From RGIG3009 sp045630765 (GTDB lineage: Bacteria; Bacillota; Clostridia; Oscillospirales; Acutalibacteraceae): a DNA stretch of 11,360 bases. Positions within the stretch are counted from its first letter, which is position 1, and every line of letters begins with the position of its first letter. Of the stretch, positions 6,259-11,360 are shown piece by piece. The position numbers and the translations under genes are program-made. Location: contig JAZQTM010000103.1 of the NCBI GenBank assembly GCA_045630765.1, forward strand, positions 1-11,360, given 5' to 3'. Below the pieces are notes generated by a model. That model made no database searches. It saw only the letters and a list, made by a program, of their open reading frames with translations, and was not told the origin of the DNA.

Positions 6259-7383
6259 TTACTCTTTGTACCCCAACGTACCGTTGGCAGAAGCGGTAAG
6301 ATAGGCGTTGATAAAACCGTCCAAATCGCCATCCATCACGGCATTGATGTTACCCATTTCATAGCCGGTGCGATGGTCCTTGGCAAGCGTGTACGGCATA
6401 AAGACATAGGAACGAATCTGACTGCCCCACGCAATCTGTGCTTGCACACCCTTGATATCCTCAATACGGTCCAAATGCTCCTGCTCTTTGATCTTCATCA
6501 ATTTAGCTTTGAGCATATTCAACGCCGTATCACGGTTTTGGAACTGGCTTCGTTCCGTCTGGCACGCCACCACGATACCGGTCGGGATATGCGTAAGTCG
6601 CACTGCCGACGAGGTTTTATTGATGTGCTGACCGCCCGCGCCGCTGGAGCGGAACACGTCCATTTTAATATCCTCCGGACGGATCTCAATATCCACACTG
6701 TTATCCAACTCCGGAACAACCTCCAAAGCAGAGAAGGAGGTATGACGGCGACCGGCAGCATCAAAGGGAGATACGCGCACCAAGCGATGCACGCCTGCTT
6801 CGCCTTTCAGGTAACCGTAAACGTTTTCACCGTTGACCTGAATACAGGCGCTCTTAAGCCCCGCTTCGTCGCCATCCTGATAATCCAATATCTTATAGGT
6901 AAAGCCGCGCTTTTCCGCCCACCGCGTATACATACGGTACAGCATCTCCGCCCAGTCTTGTGCCTCCGTTCCACCCGAGCCCGCGTGGAAGGTCAAGATC
7001 GCGTTGTGAGAATCGTATTCACCCGTCAGCAACGTGCCAAGACGTTGTGATTCTTTTTCCGCCTCCACGTGATCCACACCGGCGGCGCATTCTTCCAAAA
7101 GCGACAGATCCTCTTCTTCATCGGCAAGCTCAATAAGCGTGAGCGTATCGTGATACTCCGTCACCAATCGCTCGTAACGTTCAATACCGTCTTTGAGGTT
7201 CGCAGCGCGCTGTGTCACGGACTGCGCTTTTTCCATATCATCCCAAAAACCGGGCTCGGCGGCTCGCATATCCAATTCCGCCAATTCTTTTTTCATCGCC
7301 GAAAGCCCAAGTGATTCGGACAGCTTTTCGATCTCCGGCAGATTCGCCTCCAACCGAAGACGTAATTCTTCAAATTGCAGCAT
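6259..7383 (-). CDS. prfB: Peptide chain release factor 2, without programmed frameshift
   Basis: Recognises UGA/UAA stop codons in the ribosomal A site and triggers peptide release. At 374 residues it has normal RF2 length. It carries the RF2-specific SPF stop-codon-reading tripeptide at 205-207 and the catalytic GGQ at 250-252 (SSGAGGQHINKTSSAVR); RF1 would carry PxT instead of SPF. Most bacterial prfB genes need a +1 frameshift at CUU-UGA-C near codon 25. Here codons 24-27 read TCA CTT GGG CTT (Ser-Leu-Gly-Leu) in one open frame, so there is no internal stop. The start is set at 7383, not at the upstream ATG 7428, because AAAGGAA lies 8 nt before it and because the promoter -10 (7417-7422) is downstream of 7428. 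It diverges from the rpsF operon. Confidence 0.96.
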   Translation of the reverse strand: MLQFEELRLRLEANLPEIEKLSESLGLSAMKKELAELDMRAAEPGFWDDMEKAQSVTQRAANLKDGIERYERLVTEYHDTLTLIELADEEEDLSLLEECAAGVDHVEAEKESQRLGTLLTGEYDSHNAILTFHAGSGGTEAQDWAEMLYRMYTRWAEKRGFTYKILDYQDGDEAGLKSACIQVNGENVYGYLKGEAGVHRLVRVSPFDAAGRRHTSFSALEVVPELDNSVDIEIRPEDIKMDVFRSSGAGGQHINKTSSAVRLTHIPTGIVVACQTERSQFQNRDTALNMLKAKLMKIKEQEHLDRIEDIKGVQAQIAWGSQIRSYVFMPYTLAKDHRTGYEMGNINAVMDGDLDGFINAYLTASANGTLGYKE

Positions 7384-7391
7384 TATAACAG

Positions 7392-7398
7392 TTCCTTT
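7392..7398 (-). promoter_or_regulatory. Ribosome binding site deciding the prfB start
   Basis: AAAGGAA on the minus strand, 8 nt before the ATG at 7383. Together with the promoter just upstream it fixes this start over the in-frame ATG at 7428. Confidence 0.8.
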
Positions 7399-7416
7399 CT
7401 GCAAGTCAGTGTTTCT

Positions 7417-7445
7417 ATTATATGTCACCGAAACGGGAAAGTAAA
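7417..7445 (-). promoter_or_regulatory. prfB promoter
   Basis: Minus-strand -35 TTTACT (7440-7445), a 17-nt spacer and a consensus -10 TATAAT (7417-7422). The predicted start of transcription is near 7410, giving a leader of about 27 nt. Its -35 lies back to back with the -35 of the divergent rpsF promoter. Confidence 0.82.
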
Positions 7446-7463
7446 GATTTTTTTAAAAAAGGG

Positions 7464-7492
7464 TTGACGGGTGAAGATTTGGTTGCTATAAT
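7464..7492 (+). promoter_or_regulatory. rpsF-ssb-rpsR operon promoter
   Basis: Plus-strand -35 TTGACG (7464-7469), a 17-nt spacer and a consensus -10 TATAAT (7487-7492): near-perfect vegetative sigma promoter, as expected for a ribosomal protein operon. An A/T-rich tract (7446-7460) just upstream could act as an UP element. Transcription should start near 7498-7500. Confidence 0.9.
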
Positions 7493-7498
7493 TATACA

Positions 7499-7578
7499 GC
7501 GTTTTTCCGCCTTGTGGAAAAACCATATCCTTGCTCCTTCCAAAGTGAGGGGGCCATAGACCAAGAGGAGGTGCAACT
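7499..7578 (+). promoter_or_regulatory. rpsF leader with 5'-terminal hairpin, candidate S6:S18 autoregulatory RNA
   Basis: The predicted 80-nt leader opens with a perfect 8-bp hairpin (7501-7508 with 7516-7523, loop GCCTTGT) right at the expected transcript 5' end, with a CCG at 7507-7509 at the stem-loop junction. A second, wobble-containing hairpin can form from 7533-7539 with 7548-7554. Many bacterial rpsF leaders bind the S6:S18 complex through a structured element containing a CCG; I cannot confirm that this leader fits that motif. A strong AGGAGG (7566-7571) sits 7 nt before the rpsF ATG. Confidence 0.4.
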
Positions 7579-7875
7579 ATGCCCACAGTAAAAGGTTCCT
7601 ACGAAGCCGTCTTCATTTTCTCTTTAACGTTAGGAGAAGAAGGCGTCCCCGCCATGGTCGAGAGATTCAAGACCTTGATCGAGGAGAATTCGGAGATCGG
7701 CGAGATCGACGAATGGGGTAAGCGCCGTTTGGCGTACCCGATCGAAGACGAAACAGAGGGATATTACGTGCTGTACAATTTTGTCAGCGGTCCCGAGTTC
7801 CCGGCAGAACTGGAGCGCAAAGCTCAGATCACCGACGGTGTTCTGCGTTCCATGGTCGTCCGCAAGGATAAGTAA
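7579..7875 (+). CDS. rpsF: 30S ribosomal protein S6
   Basis: A 98-residue small-subunit protein that binds the central domain of 16S rRNA together with S18. The sequence has the ferredoxin-like S6 pattern: YEAVFIFS near the start, the signature IDEWGKRRLAYPIEDETEGYYVLYNF at about 43-68 (DEWGKR and the YPI/YY strand), and a C-terminal ITDGVLRSMVVRKD strand. Length is normal for the family. The start is unambiguous, with AGGAGG 7 nt upstream. It is first in the rpsF-ssb-rpsR operon; ssb follows after 11 nt. Expression is driven by the near-consensus promoter at 7464-7492 and may be autoregulated through the leader. Confidence 0.98.
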   Translation: MPTVKGSYEAVFIFSLTLGEEGVPAMVERFKTLIEENSEIGEIDEWGKRRLAYPIEDETEGYYVLYNFVSGPEFPAELERKAQITDGVLRSMVVRKDK

Positions 7876-7886
7876 GGAGGGTTTAC

Positions 7887-8327
7887 ATGAATTCTGTATG
7901 CCTGTTAGGTCGTCTCACCGCGACCCCCGAACAAAAGACCACTACGAACGGCGTGTCCGTTACCAGCTTCACCGTTGCTGTTGACCGTACCTATCAACCG
8001 AAAGGTGCGGAGCGTCAGACCGATTTTATCAATTGTGTCGCATGGCGTAACACAGCGGAGTTTATCTGCCGCTACTTCCAAAAAGGTCAGCGTATTGCCC
8101 TGCAGGGTTCTCTGCAGAGCCGCTCTTACACCGATAAGAACGGCAACAATCGCACCGTGTTTGAAGTAGTCGTCGATAACGCATTCTTTGCCGAATCCAA
8201 GAGCGGTGCCGCTGCACCCCGTATGGATTCTCAGGTCCCCACCTATAACGAAGCAGCACCGGCGTTTTCAACCGCCGCAAACGGTGACTTTGAAGAAATC
8301 GTCACCGATGACGACCTGCCGTTCTGA
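7887..8327 (+). CDS. ssb: Single-stranded DNA-binding protein
   Basis: Binds single-stranded DNA as a homotetramer during replication, recombination and repair. The OB-fold occupies about residues 1-105: N-terminal MNSVCLLGRLTATPE, then TSFTVAVDR, the DFINCVAWRNTAEF core strand and the KGQRIALQGSLQSRSYTDKNG segment. A short flexible linker of about 35 residues leads to the conserved acidic tip DDDLPF, the docking site for partner proteins. The 146-residue length is normal. The AAGGAGG site (7874-7880) overlaps the rpsF stop and lies 6 nt before the ATG, indicating tight coupling. The position between rpsF and rpsR is the standard Firmicutes arrangement and marks this as the housekeeping copy rather than a plasmid or phage one. 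Confidence 0.98.
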   Translation: MNSVCLLGRLTATPEQKTTTNGVSVTSFTVAVDRTYQPKGAERQTDFINCVAWRNTAEFICRYFQKGQRIALQGSLQSRSYTDKNGNNRTVFEVVVDNAFFAESKSGAAAPRMDSQVPTYNEAAPAFSTAANGDFEEIVTDDDLPF

Positions 8328-8364
8328 GGACCACGAACAAGTCTGAATTAAAGGAGGAACAACC

Positions 8365-8631
8365 ATGTCTGATAAAGTGGAAAAGACGGAAAAGTTTGAC
8401 CGTCCCCGCGGAGGAATGCGCAAAGGTCGCCGCAAGGTGTGTGCGTTCTGCGCAGACCGTGTGGAGAGCATTGACTACAAGGATGTCGCTCGCTTGCGCC
8501 GTTACGTGTCCGAGCGTGCAAAGATCCTTCCCCGTCGTGTGACCGGCACCTGTGCCCGTCATCAGAGAGAGTTGACCGTCGCGATCAAGCGCGCCCGTCA
8601 GATCGCTCTTATGCCCTTCGTAAGCGATTAA
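8365..8631 (+). CDS. rpsR: 30S ribosomal protein S18, zinc-type (C+)
   Basis: An 88-residue small-subunit protein that pairs with S6 on the 16S rRNA platform. The core KVCAFCADRVESIDYKD (24-40) and RRVTGTCARHQRELTVAIKRARQIAL (57-82) are classic S18. Cys26, Cys29, Cys63 and His66 form a CxxC...CxxH set, so this is the putative zinc-binding C+ form; zinc-independent paralogues lack these cysteines. The basic N-terminal tail (RPRGGMRKGRRK) is typical. AAGGAGG (8351-8357) lies 7 nt before the ATG. It is the last gene of the operon: a strong terminator follows 10 nt after the stop, so rplI is not cotranscribed downstream here as it is in many Bacilli. Confidence 0.98.
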   Translation: MSDKVEKTEKFDRPRGGMRKGRRKVCAFCADRVESIDYKDVARLRRYVSERAKILPRRVTGTCARHQRELTVAIKRARQIALMPFVSD

Positions 8632-8640
8632 TTAACATTC

Positions 8641-8677
8641 AAAAAGAGCCGATGGCAAACGCCATCGGCTCTTTTTT
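8641..8677. terminator. Bidirectional terminator between rpsR and proC
   Basis: A perfect 16-bp stem (8641-8656 with 8661-8676) around an AAAC loop. It has T-runs on both strands, GGCTCTTTTTT on the plus strand and GGCTCTTTTT on the minus, so it serves both convergent operons. The proC stop codon (8676-8678) overlaps the base of the stem. Confidence 0.95.
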
Positions 8678-9476
8678 ATTTACCTAATTCCTTTGTCCGT
8701 TCAAAAGAGGCTTTCACCGCATCCGCAACCAGGTTGCGCAATGCCGTATCGTGTTCCAGTACGCGTACCCCTTCGATGGTACTGCCGCCGGGGCTGCAAA
8801 CCGCCTCGCGAAGCTTTGCGGGATGGCGCTCGTCGACCACCGCCATACGTCCGGCACCGCACACCGTCTGTGCAGCATAACGCATTGCCGTTTCCTCCGA
8901 TAACCCGCACTTAACACCGGCATCTGTCAGCGCTTCAACAAACAAATACACAAACGCGGGACCGCAACCGGAAATCGCGCACCCGGCATCGATCAACGTT
9001 TCGGGAATTTCGTCCAACTGTCCCGCTTTCGAAAGTAACTGTACAAACGCTGTCTTGTCCGCCTCGGATACAGCGTTGTTTGCCGTGTAGAGGATCATCC
9101 CCTCCCCGATCGCCACGGGAGTATTCGGCATAATGCGGATGATCGGTCGTTCACCCAACTCATCTGCCAACCGCTCGGTGGTAACACCCGCCAGCATACT
9201 GACGAGTACCGCCTGTTCGTTTAAGAGCGGCTTTAATTCCTCCGCTACCGCCGACAGCATCTGCGGTTTTACACCCAAAAAGACAAATCGACTGTTTTGA
9301 GCGACCGCCTCGTTGTCACCTGCGGCGCAACCGCAGGTCGATGCCAGCGCCGCCGCCTTATCCGCATCACGATCCGCCACAATGATCTGTGCAGGATCTA
9401 CACTGTTGCAAGCAGCTGCCGCCAGTGCGCCGCCCATATTACCGGCACCGATAAATCCGGCTATATACTGTGCCAT
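8676..9476 (-). CDS. proC: Pyrroline-5-carboxylate reductase
   Basis: Last step of proline synthesis: reduces delta-1-pyrroline-5-carboxylate to proline with NAD(P)H in the cytoplasm. The 266-residue length is standard. The N-terminal Rossmann domain has FIGAGNMGGA (8-17; Gly10, Gly12, Gly15). VFLGVKPQ (65-72) and RIMPNTP (114-120) are conserved family segments. The C-terminal all-helical dimerisation domain carries ISGCGPAF (168-175) and the signature CSPGGSTIEG (227-236). Its AAGGTGG site (9483-9489) overlaps the proA stop, with an 11-nt gap between genes, so it is the third gene of a proB-proA-proC operon. The stop codon falls within the shared terminator stem. Confidence 0.97.
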   Translation of the reverse strand: MAQYIAGFIGAGNMGGALAAAACNSVDPAQIIVADRDADKAAALASTCGCAAGDNEAVAQNSRFVFLGVKPQMLSAVAEELKPLLNEQAVLVSMLAGVTTERLADELGERPIIRIMPNTPVAIGEGMILYTANNAVSEADKTAFVQLLSKAGQLDEIPETLIDAGCAISGCGPAFVYLFVEALTDAGVKCGLSEETAMRYAAQTVCGAGRMAVVDERHPAKLREAVCSPGGSTIEGVRVLEHDTALRNLVADAVKASFERTKELGK

Positions 9477-9487
9477 ATTTCTCCACC

Positions 9488-10720
9488 TTATCTGATCTGT
9501 CCGTCACCACGGATCACGTATTTATAAGTCGTGAGTTCGCGCAGTCCCATCGGTCCTCGCGCGTGCAGTTTTTGCGTAGAGATGCCGATCTCGCATCCCA
9601 AACCAAACTCACCGCCATCGGTAAAGCGCGTCGACGCGTTAACGTATACCGCCGCGCTGTCCACCGCCGCCGTGAATATCGCTGCTGCCTCGGCATTTTC
9701 GGTAACAATTGCTTCACTGTGCCCCGTGGAATGCTCGGCGATATGTGCGATTGCCGCGTTTACGTCATCCACCACGCCGACAGCTAAAATATAATCCAAA
9801 AATTCGGTATCAAAATCGCGCTCACCTGCGGGGGTTCCGTCAATAATCGCCGCTGCACGGCTATCCACGCGCAACTCCACACGGTCGCTCAACCGCTCAC
9901 GTAATTTCGGTAAAAATGCAGGTGCAATGTCCTTGTGCACCAAACACACCTCGGCAGCATTACACACCGACGGGCGGCTGGTTTTAGCGTTTTCAATAAT
10001 AGCCAACGCTTTGTCAATATCCGCATCCTTATCCACGTACACGTGGCAAATACCCGTACCCGTTTCAATACACGGCACCAACGCATTTTCCACGCAAGCA
10101 CGAATCAGTCCGGCGCCGCCGCGCGGAATCAGCAGATCCACAAAGCCCACTGCCGTCATCAGTTCGGTAGCGCTTGCGCGCGTGGTATCTTGCACCAGTT
10201 GAATCATCGCTTCGTCCAATCCCACACGGCGCAAACCGTCGTGCAGCGCCTCAACGATTGCCTGCGACGAGCGGAATGCCTCTTTGCCGCCACGCAGTAC
10301 GCACACGTTTCCGCTCTTAAACGCCAGCACCGCCGCATCCGACGTTACGTTCGGGCGACTTTCATAGATCATCGCCGTAACGCCCATCGGCACGCTGACT
10401 TTCTCGATCAACAGACCGTTTTCGCGATCCACACGCTCGATTACACGACCAACGGGGTCCGGCAATGCTGCCACCTCGCGGATGCCGTCTGCCATTCCCG
10501 CAATGCGTTCGGCAGTCAATGCCAAGCGATCCACCATCACGGCAGACAGCGAAGCTCTTGCCATCTCAACATCCAATGCGTTTGCCGCCAAAATCGGCTC
10601 AGTATGTTCGATCAGCGCATCCGCCATCGCGTACAGCGCTTCGTTTTTCTTTTCTGTTGTCAACAGTGCTGCCTGTGAACAGGCTTGCTTAGCTGCCTTT
10701 AAAATTTCCTGTGTTGTCAT
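9488..10720 (-). CDS. proA: Glutamate-5-semialdehyde dehydrogenase (gamma-glutamyl phosphate reductase)
   Basis: Second step of proline synthesis: NADPH-dependent reduction of gamma-glutamyl phosphate to glutamate-5-semialdehyde. The protein is 410 residues, the usual ProA length, with the aldehyde dehydrogenase fold. Visible motifs: PMGVTAMIYESRPNVTSDAA (111-130), LRGGKEA (142-148), the nucleotide-loop region LIPRGGAGLI (197-206), the catalytic cysteine in RPSVCNAAEVCLV (249-261, Cys253), and the C-terminal NASTRFTDGGEFGLGCEIGIS (361-381). The ATG at 10720 overlaps the proB stop as ATGA and has AAGGAAG 8 nt upstream. An in-frame TTG at 10741 would add seven residues but has no better site, so it is rejected. 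ProB and ProA act in sequence on a labile intermediate, which fits coupled translation. Confidence 0.97.
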   Translation of the reverse strand: MTTQEILKAAKQACSQAALLTTEKKNEALYAMADALIEHTEPILAANALDVEMARASLSAVMVDRLALTAERIAGMADGIREVAALPDPVGRVIERVDRENGLLIEKVSVPMGVTAMIYESRPNVTSDAAVLAFKSGNVCVLRGGKEAFRSSQAIVEALHDGLRRVGLDEAMIQLVQDTTRASATELMTAVGFVDLLIPRGGAGLIRACVENALVPCIETGTGICHVYVDKDADIDKALAIIENAKTSRPSVCNAAEVCLVHKDIAPAFLPKLRERLSDRVELRVDSRAAAIIDGTPAGERDFDTEFLDYILAVGVVDDVNAAIAHIAEHSTGHSEAIVTENAEAAAIFTAAVDSAAVYVNASTRFTDGGEFGLGCEIGISTQKLHARGPMGLRELTTYKYVIRGDGQIR

Positions 10721-11360
10721 ACCGATTGCTTCCTTCCGCAAAAACGCGTACCGACCGCTTTACCGGCAACAATATCGTACAATTTCTCCGGCTGCTCACC
10801 GTTGGCAATGACCATATCGATACCGGCATCCGTCGTAATCTGCGCGGCATGCAGTTTGGTCGCCATACCGCCGGTCCCCAATTTGGAACCCGCGCCGCCG
10901 GCAAGTGCCAACACCGTATCGTCAAGCTCGTTGACCAACGGAATGAGTTTCGCTTGCGGATGCGTGTGCGGATCGGCATCGTACAAACCGTCGATATCCG
11001 ACAACAGCACCAACAGATCGGCGCCCGCATTCACTGCCACGATGGCACCTAACGTATCGTTATCACCGATACCGATCTCTTCGGTCGACACCGTATCGTT
11101 TTCGTTGATAATGGGCAGCGCGCCGAGTTCTAATAAGCGGAATAACGTCTGATGGAAATTTCCGCGCCGCTTTTCATCATTCAGATCGTCACCCGTCAGC
11201 AAGATCTGCGCAACGGTGTGACGGTATTCTTCAAACAACTTGTCGTATGTATACATCAGCTCACACTGACCGCCCCCCGCAGCCGCCTGCTTGGTCGCCA
11301 TATCTGCGGGACGTTCTTTCAATCCCAGCTTGCCGACTCCCATACCGATAGCGCCGGAGG
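10717..11360 (-). CDS. proB: Glutamate 5-kinase, 5' end outside window
   Basis: First, usually proline-inhibited step of proline synthesis: ATP-dependent phosphorylation of glutamate. About 213 C-terminal residues are visible; the reading frame enters the window edge at SGAIGMGVGKLGL, so the N-terminal roughly 45-55 residues are missing. Amino-acid-kinase motifs present: DMATKQAAA, PIINENDTV, GDNDTLGA, LLSDIDGLYDADP and KLGTGGMATKL. The protein stops at GTRFCGRKQSV, at the end of the kinase domain, with no room for the C-terminal PUA domain of the longer E. coli-type enzyme; short ProBs of this type are known in other Firmicutes. The ATG near 11343 is internal, not the start, because the conserved SGAIG segment continues upstream. 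Its TGA overlaps the proA ATG. Confidence 0.96.
   Translation of the reverse strand, partial: SGAIGMGVGKLGLKERPADMATKQAAAGGGQCELMYTYDKLFEEYRHTVAQILLTGDDLNDEKRRGNFHQTLFRLLELGALPIINENDTVSTEEIGIGDNDTLGAIVAVNAGADLLVLLSDIDGLYDADPHTHPQAKLIPLVNELDDTVLALAGGAGSKLGTGGMATKLHAAQITTDAGIDMVIANGEQPEKLYDIVAGKAVGTRFCGRKQSV
10729..10735 (-). promoter_or_regulatory. Ribosome binding site deciding the proA start
   Basis: AAGGAAG on the minus strand, inside the last codons of proB, 8 nt before the proA ATG at 10720. It supports the ATGA-overlap start over the TTG at 10741. Confidence 0.75.

Noticed and set aside
6373..7050. Plus-strand open frame (225 codons) opposite prfB
   Set aside because: Shadow of prfB; no recognisable motif and no start signal.
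7384..7428. Longer prfB starting at ATG 7428
   Set aside because: The consensus -10 (7417-7422) falls inside this extension, and the extra 15 residues do not resemble RF2; AAAGGAA supports 7383.
9935..10678. Long open frame (247 codons) on the plus strand opposite proA
   Set aside because: It is antisense to a clearly conserved gene, is rich in His/Arg/Gln of the kind produced by reading coding DNA backwards, and has no ribosome binding site or family signature.
10721..10741. TTG start for proA at 10741
   Set aside because: The ATG at 10720 has a well-spaced AAGGAAG and an ATGA overlap with proB, and gives the usual ProA N-terminus.
11341..11343. ATG at 11343 as the proB start
   Set aside because: The frame continues upstream to the window edge with the conserved SGAIG segment, so this Met is internal and the gene is cut by the window.
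1..11360. Mobile elements, CRISPR array, tRNA or rRNA genes, prophage, T-box or other known riboswitch
   Set aside because: I looked on both strands and saw no direct-repeat array, transposase, cloverleaf or recognisable riboswitch core; the window is densely packed with core genes. A T-box for proBAC, if any, would lie upstream of proB outside the window.

Overview
The window looks like core chromosome from a Gram-positive anaerobe, most likely a Clostridia member of gut type (Oscillospirales-like; the rank below class is a guess). This rests on gene order (rpsF-ssb-rpsR; DUF1934 next to argS; proB-proA-proC), strong AGGAGG-type ribosome binding sites, consensus sigma-A-like promoters and a zinc-type S18. 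I see no insertion sequence, prophage, CRISPR array, tRNA or rRNA, and every base-pair stretch longer than about 200 bp is coding.

Layout. (1) 18-4944, minus strand: a four-gene run read murI, DUF1934 protein, argS, DUF5107/TPR protein. The first three genes are butted or overlapping. A candidate promoter lies at 4978-5006. (2) 5072-6172, minus: a sugar-kinase-like phosphotransferase resembling N-acetylhexosamine 1-kinase (NahK), with its own extended -10 promoter and a strong terminator. (3) 6259-7383, minus: prfB (release factor 2), which lacks the usual programmed frameshift. (4) 7384-7578: a divergent promoter region, with prfB leaving leftward and the ribosomal operon rightward. (5) 7579-8631, plus: rpsF-ssb-rpsR, preceded by a leader that starts with a hairpin. 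(6) 8641-8677: a perfect 16-bp hairpin serving as a shared terminator between convergent rpsR and proC. (7) 8676-11360, minus: proB (5' end outside the window), proA and proC, the complete glutamate-to-proline route in one tightly packed operon.

How the genes work together: proBAC makes proline from glutamate; murI makes D-glutamate for peptidoglycan; argS, prfB, rpsF and rpsR serve translation; ssb serves replication and repair. The two less ordinary genes are the NahK-like kinase and the DUF5107/TPR protein. Both have carbohydrate-related folds and sit among housekeeping genes without obvious sugar-pathway partners.

I did not find a convincing undescribed multi-gene system. The points most worth a second look are the NahK-like kinase, the DUF5107/TPR protein cotranscribed with argS, the frameshift-free prfB, the rpsF leader, and a Gly in place of the usual Asn in the MurI active-site motif.
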